Below are positions 47,513 to 58,813 of a stretch of DNA of 64,000 bases, in pieces (positions within the stretch are counted from its first letter, which is position 1; each line of letters begins with the position of its first letter). The position numbers and the translations under genes were made by a program. A model generated the notes under the pieces. It was not told the origin of the DNA. It saw only the letters and a program-made list of their open reading frames with translations, and searched no databases. This DNA comes from Liriodendron chinense (lineage: Eukaryota; Streptophyta; Magnoliopsida; Magnoliales; Magnoliaceae), in NCBI GenBank assembly GCA_003013855.2, contig ML058507.1:5270001-5334000 (forward strand), written 5' to 3'.

Positions 47513-48216
47513 GTTTCTTAGACCTCTCTAGTGTACTCAATATGGACTGTACATTTCACCAAAACTACTACTTGGATGGCTAGGATCAGCCAATCAAAGT
47601 GATCTGAGACGAATGGGAAATCAAAGGTGAGCCCCACGTGATGGACGGTATATATCAACGATCGCATATTTTCTAGTTAATAAATATGAGTTGTTCATTT
47701 CAACATACCTTGATCGGATAGTAAGATCATCCGATCAAAGTAATTTCAGATGGATGGGCCATTACAAGTGGGCCCCATGTTGGATGGCTTATATGATGGG
47801 TGTACAATCACTTATATCTTTTTGGGCACATAATTCGAACACAAATAGATTCTCATACCTATATGTTTCTTAGACCTCTCTAGTGTACTCAATATGGACT
47901 GTACATTTCACCAAAACTACTACTTGGATGGCTAGGATCAGCCAATCAAAGTGATCTGAGACGAATGGGAAATCAAAGGTGAGCCCCACGTGATGGACGG
48001 TATATATCAACGATCGCATATTTTCTAGTTAATAAATATGAGTTGTTCATTTCAACATACCTTGATCGGATAGTAAGATCATCCGATCAAAGTAATTTCA
48101 GATGGATGGGCCATTACAAGTGGGCCCCATGTTGGATGGCTTATATGATGGGTGTACAATCACTTATATCTTTTTGGGCACATAATTCGAACACAAATAG
48201 ATTCTCATACCTATAT
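47513..48216. repeat. Exact 352-bp tandem duplication
   Basis: 47513-47864 and 47865-48216 match base for base as far as I can read, starting GTTTCTTAGACCTCTC. Each copy includes one or two of the degenerate repeat units above. A 59-codon frame is duplicated with it but has no known features. Confidence 0.93.
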
Positions 48217-48544
48217 GTAGCAGCGGAAACAAACATGGGTAAGTGACTTACATATGCATTGGACCAAAATCACAAACATGGTAAACTCTACAGGGTAACT
48301 ACTTACATATGTAAATGGATTCCTAGTAAAATATGTTACCAAGCAAAGCATTTACATATGCAATGCTACAGACAACTAGATCCTTTGGAAGCATTCTCTG
48401 AAGGGTTCTGCTTGTAGTCTTAAATGGACCAGCCCCCACCTTTTGAATAGATCAACCACAGCCCACAGTTGGACCACAAAAAAATCTTGTAGGGGTTAAG
48501 AAAGCATATTCAGTGAGTGCCAGATGCCTTTTATGGAGATTATC

Positions 48545-49145
48545 GAGATATTCATATTAACAATGGTTGTCCAACAAAAACCTTTGACTCCAGGAGGCAC
48601 AGAAGATCCCCACACTATGGAACACCTGTAGTGTGTTGGTTTTGGGAAATCTGCAAGGAAATGTGCAATTTGGCAAGGGGGTGCAAATCCATTTGTCAAG
48701 CATAAACCCATGAAGAACTCTTTCGAAGATAAGGCCCCCATTAAATGAGGGGGGCCCAAAGACATTTGTCAACGTCATTCGCAGGAAGAAATAATCCATC
48801 AAGCAAGCCCAAAGCTCTACTACCATTGGAATTTCACAATCCGATATGTATTAACTATGGTCCTCCAACAAAAACCTTTGACTCTAGAAAGCACAAAAGA
48901 TCGCCATACTTTGGCACACCTGAAGTGCAGTGGTTTAGGGGCAAAGAACTCTCTACAAGAGAATGCCCCATTCGGCAAGGGGGCACAAATCCATTTTTCA
49001 GGCATAAACCCATGAAGAACTCTTTGGAAGATGGGCCCCCATTCAATGAGTGGGCCCTAATACGTTTGTAAACGTCATTTACATGAAGAAATATTCCATC
49101 AAGCAAGCCCAAACCTCTTCCACCATTGGAATTTCGCAATCCCAC
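48545..49145. repeat. Two direct copies of a ~295-bp unit
   Basis: CCAACAAAAACCTTTGACTC, GGCATAAACCCATGAAGAAC and ATCAAGCAAGCCCAAA occur in both copies (start about 48560 and 48855), roughly 85% alike. No element ends recognised. Confidence 0.8.
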
Positions 49146-49511
49146 ATGTTTCTTCTAAAGACCAACCTCCAACTGATCTTCCCACCTTGGATCTCCACAA
49201 ATTTAAGAAATAATGAATACAAACTCAGGAAAATTTGTGATGCAGCTTGTCCCTAATTCAAGTGTCCCCCCAAAACTAGATTCTTTCACTATTATCCATT
49301 AAAAAAAATACCCCTCTTGAAAAACCTTTTCCCCACCTTTCAAAACATCTCCAAATTTAGAGATACCTTTCCAAATGTGAGCAACCCCATCCTCAGTTTG
49401 ACTAATGTGGATTCCAACATCCCTCCTCACAATATTTACCAACATTGACAACCCTCCGTAACAGTGCCTTGATCACAACTGAACCTCTGCCATCACTTGG
49501 ACATAAGGGCC

Positions 49512-49542
<31 letters not shown>

Positions 49543-50110
49543 CTCTTTTTCTCTAGTTCCTCCTATAGATAATCTGCATTCATAACTAGGTTTCTGCAAA
49601 TCATCCCAATTAATGAGACTAAATTTAAAGGAATTCTCATGATCGCCCGGCAAATGTTCTATGACCATCTGCCCACCCGACATCAAATCTACTCCTTGGG
49701 CTTAGGACTAGCCAATCCATCATTTGTAGCCGAGGTTCCCCAATTATATCTTTGGATATTTAAGAAAGAAAACCCTTGAAAACTTATTTAAGAAGCCAAA
49801 GAATCTTAAGAATTCCGAACCTTTCAGTTTGTGGCATGCAGATGAATCTTCCAAGCATGAAGATTTGTGGAAAATGGTCCACGAAAGTGAGGCCCAAATA
49901 ATCCAATGGTTTTGAACACTGGAACAATGGTTTAATTGGTACAAAATAAAAACCTGAGTATATTATGCCCATCCTTGGGTCCAGGATCATATAATTCCTC
50001 GTACCCAAATCCAAGTTCAACCAAATCAACTTGATCGAGTTTTTGGTTGATCAACGAGTCTAAGTTGCGTTCTAACTTCATGAGGGTGTGCCCATGCAAG
50101 TTTTGTATGG
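49146..50110. other. No recognisable gene; low-complexity and unclear open frames
   Basis: A (CTT)n tract lies at 49515-49545. Minus-strand frames at 49402-49686 and 49784-50029 have no motif that I recognise. Confidence 0.4.
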
Positions 50111-50113
50111 GAA

Positions 50114-50404
50114 GTGTGGATCTTCAAGGACACACTTTTAGAATATTTGCAAAAACTGATTTTCGAGCAAGAGTACAGTCCCTATGTTCCTACCTATAAC
50201 AGAAGGATTCATAACTGTAAAAAGAACTATTTTCCACGAAGAGCTCAGCAATATGAATTAATTCAACCCAAACTCCAAGAAGTAGCCTTAGATGAAACCA
50301 TTTATAAGGGCAAAGATGAAAGAAATATAGTAGAAAACATAAAATTAAAAAAAATGGTTTCTTCATCTATACAAAATCAAGATAATGATGGAGGGATCTT
50401 ATAG
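50114..50404 (+). CDS. Small hypothetical ORF (96 aa)
   Basis: Charged, Lys/Arg/Glu-rich frame containing YNRRIHNCKKNYFPRRAQQY and KLQEVALDETIYKGKDERN, then stop. The composition looks more protein-like than its surroundings (few Leu/Ser homopolymers, mixed charge), but I do not recognise a family. No splice, promoter or neighbour evidence supports it. It could be an exon of a lost gene or a chance frame. Confidence 0.2.
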   Translation: MWIFKDTLLEYLQKLIFEQEYSPYVPTYNRRIHNCKKNYFPRRAQQYELIQPKLQEVALDETIYKGKDERNIVENIKLKKMVSSSIQNQDNDGGIL

Positions 50405-50914
50405 GGTGCAGAATATGACACTGTAAACAGATATAAGGATGCCAATAAGTAAATGAATGCAGTATGTAGCTATCAATAAGCAATCTTGCACACCCATTTG
50501 GCATTACAACTCCAAAAAGCACATCAAATGATCACCTTTGTAGAAGAGAAGTGAAAGAACAATCAAATGAGAGCAAAAGTACATCACCTAACCAAATTTG
50601 AGATTACAATGAAGCGGGTTATGATTGGGTTTTTTTTCTTTTCTTTTGAAATAAGTTATGGTTCCATATGAAGATAGGGTGTAGAATGGAATAACATGAA
50701 TGGTAGAGACAACATTGAAATGAATCAATGGATATGAGTCCACTACAATAATAGATGCAATCCCAGAATTTCCCCTGAACCCACATATAAGAGACATGCA
50801 TGGACTTAAGACCATCATGTCATGGGCCAAATGATTCCCCAAGCTTAAACCATGTGGGGTACTTGACTTGCAAACCATTTGTGTTAGCTAGACTAAAATG
50901 GAAGGGTATATATA

Positions 50915-51264
50915 GAGGAATGCTCACCTTCGCACTAGTTCTCACGAGCACTTTTTGAGAGCTCATCACACGTGATGTGAGCCCTAAATCTGAACCGTCC
51001 ACGTGATGCAGCACCCCAAAAATCCCCTATGGCCCAACTTTCAACCTGATCCAAAGCTCTGGTGAGTCGTGGCAGAGATAAAGAGGCAAATCAAGGGAGG
51101 AAATTGTTTCCTTTTGCCATGGCCCACCAAAGTTTTGGATCAAGGTAAAAGTTGAGCCCCTGGGGTCTTTTGGGGTGTTGCATCACGTGGACGGTTTAGA
51201 TTCAGGGCTCACAAAAAGTGCTCACAAGTTGTCGTGAGAACTGGTGCACAGGTGAGCATTCCTC
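50915..51264. mobile_element. MITE with GAGGAATGCTCACC ends
   Basis: GAGGAATGCTCACCTTCGCA (left) and, inverted, GAGGAATGCTCACCTGTGCA (right), followed by CAGTTCTCACGA on both arms, bound a 350-bp imperfect palindrome. The left flank is a TATATATA tract; the right flank is a (TG)n tract. Confidence 0.85.
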
Positions 51265-51269
51265 TGTGT

Positions 51270-51300
<31 letters not shown>

Positions 51301-51302
51301 GG

Positions 51303-51811
51303 GTACTATGCGCTCGACCTCATGGGAACTCCATGAGGTCAAGCTGTGTGGGCCCCACTGTGATGTGCATCAGATATCCACAACATGCATTTGGTGGGTC
51401 CCCTATTGGTTATGGGATATCCCAAAAATCAGCTGTATCCAGAACTCAAGTGGACCATACCAACTGAAACAATGTAAAATCATGCCTACAACATCTAAAA
51501 GCACTTGTTGGGGCCCACCTAGGGCTGTCAACGGGTCGGATTCGGAGCGGATAGTAGCTGATCCGAATCCGATCCGATTTGTGATCTGGGTGATCCGTAT
51601 CCGACCTGAAATCCGACGGATCTCTAAACTTCTATCCGAAATCCGACCCGACAGAGATTCAGCCGATCCGACTCTGATCCGACCCGATCCGTCCGTCCAC
51701 CATGGGCCCTACTGAACTGATGGTTTGGATCATGAGAACTAGCTGGGTCTGTGGTTTAAAAAAAAAAAAAAACAGAAAAAAAAAAACGAAGAAGAAGACG
51801 TACCTGGTGGA

Positions 51812-51848
<37 letters not shown>

Positions 51849-51938
51849 CTCCCAGTGCGACAATAGCTGGGTGTGTGGTTTTAAAAAAAAAAACAGAAAA
51901 AAAAAAACAAAGAAGAAGACGTACCTGGTGCCTGGTGG

Positions 51939-51984
<46 letters not shown>

Positions 51985-52008
51985 CTCCCAATGCGACAGG
52001 TAGGTGGG

Positions 52009-52040
<32 letters not shown>

Positions 52041-52528
52041 TAATCGGATCATTATCGGATCGGAGCGGGGTCGCTCCGAATCCGACCCGATTAATAAACG
52101 GATCACAGATTTTGATCCATATCCGATCCGTTGATCCGATTAATGATCCAAATCCGGTTAAATCGGATCGGATACGGATCAAGATCCGTGCCATTGACAG
52201 CCCTAGGCCCACCTGAGTTTTGGATACGGTTGAAACTTGGTGTGACCTCTTGTTTAAGTGGGACACGCACAATGGATGGGCTAGATTTCTCAACCAGGTC
52301 TCAGTCGATCCTATAAACGATCATAAAGGTTTCAATGGGTGGATATCCACTCTTAACTGTTGTCTATGGTGTGGCCCACCCAAGTCATGGATTGGCCTGA
52401 GTTTTAGGTTCATGACCCACCACGGAATGGTGCACCTGACTGATGGTGTGGATGGCCATCACACATCACAGTGGGGCCCACACAGCTCGACCGCATGGGA
52501 ACTTCCCATGAGGTTGAGCGCATAGTAC
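51303..52528. mobile_element. GGGCCCACC-type MITE with ~65-bp near-perfect ends, carrying a nested hAT MITE
   Basis: GTACTATGCGCTCGACCTCA (left) and, inverted, GTACTATGCGCTCAACCTCA (right) continue for about 65 bases into TGTGTGGGCCCCACTGTGAT. Without the nested 686-bp hAT MITE the element is about 530 bp. Its ends lie against a (TG)n-G19 tract on the left and a (CA)n-(GA)n tract on the right. Confidence 0.85.
51520..52205. mobile_element. hAT-type MITE, 686 bp, perfect 8-bp TSD
   Basis: TAGGGCTGTCAACGG (left) and CCATTGACAGCCCTA (right), with GGCCCACC on both sides (51512-51519 and 52206-52213). The arms are rich in CCGAATCCGATCCGA and their inverses. The interior is a ~125-bp duplication, each copy with poly(A), GAAGAAGACGTACCTGGTG and a (CT)n tract. 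Confidence 0.92.
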
Positions 52529-52534
52529 GTTTTC

Positions 52535-52535
52535 C

Positions 52536-52608
<73 letters not shown>
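52535..52608. repeat. (CA)n(GA)n microsatellite
   Basis: About 18 CA units followed by about 17 GA units, right next to the end of the MITE at 52528. Confidence 0.97.
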
Positions 52609-52611
<3 letters not shown>

Positions 52612-53169
52612 CCAAATAAGCCCTCCCTATATAGGCCTATGAAACTTTCAGCAACTTCAAATCAATGGCTTAGATAAAGCCAAGTGGCACTCATCCAATG
52701 ATCAAGAATTCTCTAGAAGTACTCTGGATGCTTCCAAACAAGTCTAACTACAAGGCTCCACTAGAGAACTCTAGAAACTTCTAGAGACCTCTATAATACT
52801 CACTTTTACTGTTCTCTAGATTTCTCTACACACTATTTACAATGATCTCTGCGTCTATTATGATTCTCCCCCACCTATTGTATCAATGACCTCATTCGGC
52901 CCTTTCCAATGACATTTTGAGTCGGTTCCTTGAACTATCACATCATGGCGTCCCATCTTTATGAGCTAATACCATAGAACACTTTGCTGTGGAGTCTCAC
53001 ACCATCACTGTTATGGCCAAGCATGCTCTCCTTATCCTTCATTAGAGTTGCCACATCTCATTCTTCTTGTCATCCTCGAATTAGCTGCAAAGCTAAGATC
53101 TTCCCAACCTTGACCTTCCCCTTGTGCACAATAGGGACCATTCAAAAAGTCCTTCGTTCATAATGCCAA

Positions 53170-53510
53170 CCATCCCAAGGAAGGACATAGCAATTGCCTT
53201 CGCCTCGGTCAAAAATCCATGCACAAGATGATCTTAAAGCTTCTAGTGGAAAAAAGAAGAGACCCATCTTGCTGATGCACTCACCGATACATAGCTCTAC
53301 ATTGGCAAGCTGCTTCCAAAATAGGAACGGTTCAGTGGAGGAGGTTGTTAGGAAAATTAAATTTGATGTTGTTGGATGGGCCTCTAATGTAGTGGCAGCA
53401 CGCTCTGCCTCTTTATTTTCACTTTTTGCTTGTATTCTTTCCTCTTTGATGGGCTTTCTAATAAAAAATTTGTCACTTCTCAAAAAAGAAGGGGGAAAAA
53501 AAACATAGTT
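53170..53510 (+). mobile_element. L1 3' end fragment
   Basis: A frame ending ...LFACILSSLMGFLIKN followed by TTCTCAAAAAAGAAGGGGG and an A-rich tail resembles the 3' end of plant L1 elements. Coding evidence upstream is weak. Confidence 0.4.
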
Positions 53511-53880
53511 GTACATTTGTCCCCACCTTGTATGGGTTTGCCTTCTGAGTCAACCACCTCGATCCTAGCCACTTCGCCTCCTCTCCTAAAATAAAGTTGT
53601 GAGTCACCCCTATGGCTAAAGTGGGCTTGCCATTGGTGTGTGCACCGACGTACATCAATTCTCATTCATGCGACTTAGCCGCCTTCACAAAATGTCCCCT
53701 AAGTGCATTCAGTGACTTTATTGCCCTCATCCTTGGCTCCTTTTCCCCACTAAGTTGGACTGAGTTCATGGGTTTCTTCTTTGGGTATCCCCTAATCCAA
53801 TGGTCACTATCACAAATGAAGCAAAACTCAAGCTCCTCCTGGTTCTTGTGCTCGCATTTCATATTGTTGTGTTGCATCGA
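53511..53880 (-). pseudogene. Ty3 gag zinc knuckle and protease remnant
   Basis: Minus-strand text CFICDSDHWIRGYPKKK is a CCHC knuckle with its last Cys changed to Tyr. It is followed by ALRGHFVKAAKSHE and, in a shifted frame, LMYVGAHTNGKPTLA..THNF, the retropepsin start with the DTGA active site deleted. Non-functional. Confidence 0.75.
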
Positions 53881-53915
53881 TCTTTTTTCTGTTTCTTTTA
53901 TTTTTTTAGAATTGA

Positions 53916-53918
<3 letters not shown>

Positions 53919-54009
<91 letters not shown>
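53919..54009. repeat. (TA)n(GA)n microsatellite
   Basis: About 20 TA units then about 25 GA units, running into the left end of the TIR element that starts GAGCAATG. Confidence 0.97.
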
Positions 54010-54010
<1 letters not shown>

Positions 54011-56567
54011 AATGCTCACACACAACTAGTTGGACATTGCATTTTCATCCAACTAGCTATGCATTTAATGAGAAAATTCCCTCTTTGATACAACACATAC
54101 ACCTACATTGAGGGATTTTAGAATAAGTGTCAATAGTTATGTAAAGTGGCACACGTGTTAAAGATTTAGGCCATTCATCAGTTAAGACCCACTAAGAACC
54201 AGTCATGTGCTAAAAATTAATCAACTACAATTCTAATGAAAGTAGAAGTTTGCATGTTGAATCTAGATTGTTGGACTATTTTATTAACAACCCACTCTTT
54301 TCATAAGTGTTTGACATGCTTGATCATAAGATCATCAATTTTTTTTGTCCCTAGGATGTTGACAACGTAATCTGTCCGATGCACGGTTCTGATCTTGAGT
54401 TGGATGTTCCAAATCTGTAATAGGTGTGTAGCCCATCTTACATTTACTCTCCCTTCACTTGTCTCCCCTTCCCAAATATCTCGGATAATGTTTGAATGAC
54501 CTTCCTAAGGGTAACGGGGCATTGTTTTACTAGACTTGGAAGGAAAGAGTTCATGTGAAGTAGATCCACCCCATCCATCATGTGGGCCACCTCGTATTTG
54601 GACAGGGGCTCAAAAATCAGGCCGATTCAACACTAGATTGGGCTACACCATGGTAAATAGTTAAGATGCAAAGTCCCACCATTAAAATCATTCAAATTGT
54701 GTGTGGCCTACTGACGTGTATATATGCTCATGATGGTTGTTGTGATGTTTTACAAAAAGTGATGCTTGTGATGGGCCAAACCTATTAGACGGGTTGGATG
54801 TCATATTTACATAAAAGGTTCGATGATATGTGCTGGTTGGACATTAAACGATACTCCGCTAAACTTGGACTTTTTCATTGGAAAAAAGAATTTCAGGAAC
54901 GCTTTATCTTGATTTTTTATGGGGCTCGCCTTGATGTGTATGTGTGATCCACTCCAACCATTAGATGTGTAATCCTTTGTCCAGCAGAGAGATTAAAAAT
55001 CAAGCTGAACTGTGATTCAGGTGGGCCACACCAAGGGAAAGAGTTGGAATAGAGATGTTCGCCCCTGCTTTTTACATGGCCCACCATGGAGATTCTACGA
55101 AATCCACTCCAACCATTAGATATCACAGTAAAACTTAGGCCTATGGTCCATACTTCAAGTCCATCCATGATTCAAGTAGGCTACACCAATGTAACTATTA
55201 TCTATCCACTATTGCTAGTCATGTGGTCCACCTGAAGCATGGATGGGCCTGCCTTTCGGGCCATAGGTGTATTGTGGGGTGATCGGGTAGATTTAAAATC
55301 AACACTATGTTGGGTCCACTCAAACCACCACTCTTTTTCAAAGTTGCGTTTAAATTGCTCCTCTGCCCGCATTATGAGGATTAATTACCACCTTAAATTA
55401 TAGTAGACGGATTTCTTGTACGGTAAGTTCTTGCGCTAGGAAGCTAGGTGGGGCCTACCATGATGTTTGTAAGAAATCCACTCCATCCATTCATTTTACA
55501 AGATCATTTTAGGATATGAGACGAAAAATCAGTTGGATTCAACACTCAAGGACGCCATACGAGATGGAAAATTGGGAAAGAAATACCTACCATTGAAACA
55601 TTCTCAGGATTCACCTTGATGTTTATATGCCATCCAAACGGTTTATAAGGTTATTCCCATTGAGATGAAGTGAAAAAACAAAAAAGGCAACGGTGGTCAT
55701 TCAATCCCCACTATTTCCTCTCGTATGGCATCCTTGAGCTTTGGATCCACCTAATTTTTGGTCACGTCCTAAAATGATCTCGTAAAACGGATGGACGGAG
55801 TGGATTTTTTATAAACATTACAGTGGGCCCCACCTAGCTTCCAGCACAAAACGTCCTACTAAAGGCTTTCGCACCGTCCTAAATTACCCCACTTCTCTAC
55901 TAGCATTATGAAGCATTAATTACCAGCTTAAATTACGCCAATTAGTAGCGTTTTCGGAACAGTTGCCCCACCAACTCCCATTCCTAATTTTTTAGGGGCC
56001 CACTCGAACATGTACGTGAGATCTACTTCGACCATTAGATGTATAATCTAGTGATAGGTCCAGAGCACAAAAAAAAAAGGACAACATGTGATTCAGATGG
56101 GCCACACCAATGGGAACAATTAGGAGAGAGGCATCCACCCTTGATTTTTATAGGGCCCATCAGGACAAAACCGTGAAATCCATTCCAACCATTAGATGTC
56201 ACACCAAAAGTAAGCCCAGGTCCCAAAAATCAGGTCCATACATGATTCATGTGAGCCACAACAAGAGAAATAGTTTGGAGGGTTAACCCTTCCATGTACA
56301 TTGTTTCCAATAGTGTGGTCAACCTGAACTACGAATGGGGATAAATTTTGAGACCTTGATCTAACATACATAACTGATGGTCTGGATTGATTTTACATTA
56401 GCACCACGATGGGGCCCACCCAAGCCATGGCCTCCTTTCCAAGCCAAAATGAAATTAGTCTGCGCTGGAAGCATTTACTTACATTAATTAAGAGGGAATT
56501 TTTTTATTAAATGCACAGCTAGTTGGACGAAAATGTAACATCCAACTAGTTGTGTGTGACATTACTC
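54007..56567. mobile_element. 2.56-kb non-autonomous DNA element with ~78-bp inverted ends
   Basis: The left end GAGCAATGCTCACACACAAC... and, inverted, the right end GAGTAATGTCACACACAACT... stay alignable for about 78 bases, both with CAACTAGTTGGA and AATTCCCTCTT. No transposase frame is seen. The interior holds MITE modules (54560-55320, 55440-55850, 55975-56430). It sits between the two halves of the old Ty3 gag and is flanked by TATATA on both sides. Confidence 0.75.
55440..55850. repeat. GGGCCCACC-type MITE nested in the TIR element
   Basis: GGAAGCTAGGTGGGGCCTAC (left) and, inverted, GGAAGCTAGGTGGGGCCCAC (right), with CCACTCCATCCATTCATTTT / ATGGACGGAGTGGATTTTTT inside. Confidence 0.75.
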
Positions 56568-56639
56568 TATATATAGACACACACACATATAATAAAAAAG
56601 TGTATTACACAAGTATAGGCCCACATTTTTTTTAGTTGC

Positions 56640-57534
56640 ATCGATCTAATGTGTAGCTTAGCTCCTCATCCTCATCAAGCTTCACTGCGAAAGAAGTGAG
56701 AACCTTCCTCTTTGGGCACCCCCTAGTCCAATGAGGATCATCACAAATTAAGCACTTCAACTCTCGTGGTTTGGATGTCTTGTCCGTCCTTGCCACCCTT
56801 CATGTCCTTGTCATCTTTTTTTGTCCATGACTGACCCCTTGTGGCTATAGCCTTTTTCTCATTCACCCCATCTTTCCCTTGACAATCCTTAGGGAATCTT
56901 TCATCGATCCTTGTCAAATTAATTAATTGTTCTACTTTCACCATGGCCGTAACGAAATCCTATACTCCCTGTCATCGCAAGTCGTATTGTGCACTTTACA
57001 CCATGTCCACACAAAGCCTATGCCACCATAAGTCGTGTTGGTAAAGGTACATCACCAAAAATTTGCACCTTAGCCCTCTTGTCCTCCAATGAGATGGTCT
57101 TGCTCCAACTACCACAGGAAATTGTCAAACTCACTAGCATCCCTTGATCTGTTGAGGTCCTAGGTTAAGCATCAATATCTTAGGTGTTTCCATTGCAGCC
57201 AGACTCCCGTTGGTATGAGAGTTAGCAGCACCATCACTTCAAGGCATCAATCTCCTGGCATTGAGGATTGGCCAACTTATTCAGGACATCATCTCCCACT
57301 CAAGTTCCTCGAGTTCGCTATATGTTACTGCCCATCGTCTCAAACAATTCCTATCCATTGGCCATGGTGAACGCCATTCATGCTATTCGTGCTTCCAAAC
57401 ACATCCCTAGACTTCTCCCTCCTAGGCTTGTTGCCAACACCCTCATTCCCATTTGGCCGATCGTTGTTGGTTACCTCCAATGATATCGTGTCTCTCTTAT
57501 ACCACAAGTATCATGAACCCCTTCATAACCACAC
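56640..57534 (-). pseudogene. Ty3 gag remnant (N-terminal part and zinc knuckle)
   Basis: Minus-strand text includes LTRIDERFPKDCQGKDGVNE (near 56900), then KKDDKDMKGGKDGQD and an intact CCHC knuckle LKCLICDDPHWTRGCPKRK (near 56700-56760). The 5' part (57250-57534) is leader and gag start. The reading is broken by stops. It is the upstream half of the fragment at 53511-53880. Confidence 0.7.
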
Positions 57535-58510
57535 TGATGCGGACATCAGGCCCTTTAGGGTTTATCAGCGTAGGAAGCGATTGGCACCTATATCTTTAGG
57601 GCTCGATGATGACGGGCCTGGGTCGTTCGTGACGACTTGAGGACCATTGAAGACCTTACACATGTAGTCCGAGACATTTGAAAAGACCCCACCTTGGGAA
57701 TACATGTGTAAGTTGCTTTGAGGAGATGATTAGACCGTTGGATCGTGATGATGATGTGATCGGACCGTTGGTTCATTGTGGCCCACTTTCATCACACCAT
57801 CATTGGAGCGCATTGGACATCTTAGATTTGAGTTTATTTTACGCATTTTTTACTCATTTGAGTTTTGAGTTAGTGTGGGTACGTTTTTTTCATGCAAATG
57901 TCTTTTTTTTGAAATTTTGTTAGTAGGGGTATTTTGGTAATTATGCTAATTCCGAATTTTATAAGGGTGTTGCCCTAAACCTTTTTAATTAGTTGTTGAT
58001 TTATGAAAAAGAGCAAACCTTTGGTTGCCTCCTTCCTCTTTCCCTCTCTCATGGTGCTTCTTCTTCTTCCTTGATCTCCTTCTTCTCTATTCTTCTTGTG
58101 CCCCTCCAACTTCTTCCAGGTATTTCATCTTCTATTATTATCCTTCTAAACTTCTGTTTTGTTTATTCCCCACGATCTAAACCTTGAGAATCGATCTAAA
58201 CCCTAAACCCCCAAATTCTCAAATCCCTAATCCAAGAAACTTTCTGATTCTTCGAACTAGTGATCATCATTGATCGATTGGGTATGACCATGCAAGATCG
58301 GGAGGTTCCATCCCTCGCCGGATCCAACCTATACGCTACTTGAATCCCATACTCCATGGTTGTGATGATGGCCCGTCCCATTGCATGTTTCCTTTATGAT
58401 TTTCTTAGTTTATGATGATTGATGCTAGATTTCATTATTATTATTGCTTTTATTTCCGCTGAATAATTGTGTTCATGAGCATGCATCATATTTAGGGCTG
58501 TCCTGCATCA
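57535..58510 (+). repeat. 5' LTR of the chromodomain Ty3 element
   Basis: 976 bp, TG...CA, followed after 4 bases by the PBS. It contains the likely promoter and leader; a clear TATA box was not identified. Confidence 0.95.
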
Positions 58511-58514
58511 AATT

Positions 58515-58525
58515 TGGTATCAGAG
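58515..58525 (+). promoter_or_regulatory. Primer binding site (tRNA-iMet type)
   Basis: TGGTATCAGAG directly after the 5' LTR, matching the 3' end complement of initiator tRNA-Met used by many plant retrotransposons. Confidence 0.9.
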
Positions 58526-58813
58526 AATAAGCTTGCATGGTTTGTGTCTAGATCGAGTTATCAAATTAGGGTTTTGATTTTTAGGTTTGTTTTAGGAAAT
58601 TTCCAGATTTAGAAAGTTTCCAATTTTAGAAAGTTTCCTAATTTGGAGAATTTTCAGATTTAGAAAGTTTCCAATTTTAGAAAGTTTCCTAATTTGGAAA
58701 ATTTCAAGATTTGAGTCGCATCATCTAGAATTAATTAGTGTCAGTTCAATGTGGTCTAAATTCATCGCATTCATATTGTGAGTCATCCAGTCCGTAGAGT
58801 CTTCCCGTAGTGA

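Noticed and set aside
46380..48400. Possible large element bounded by CATTTACATATGCAA-type text at 46400 and 48350
   Set aside because: The two blocks share only short A/T-rich words; no inverted ends or target duplication could be aligned.
51739..52293. Arg/Glu-repeat minus-strand frames
   Set aside because: They translate (CT)n and poly(A) tracts of a hAT MITE.
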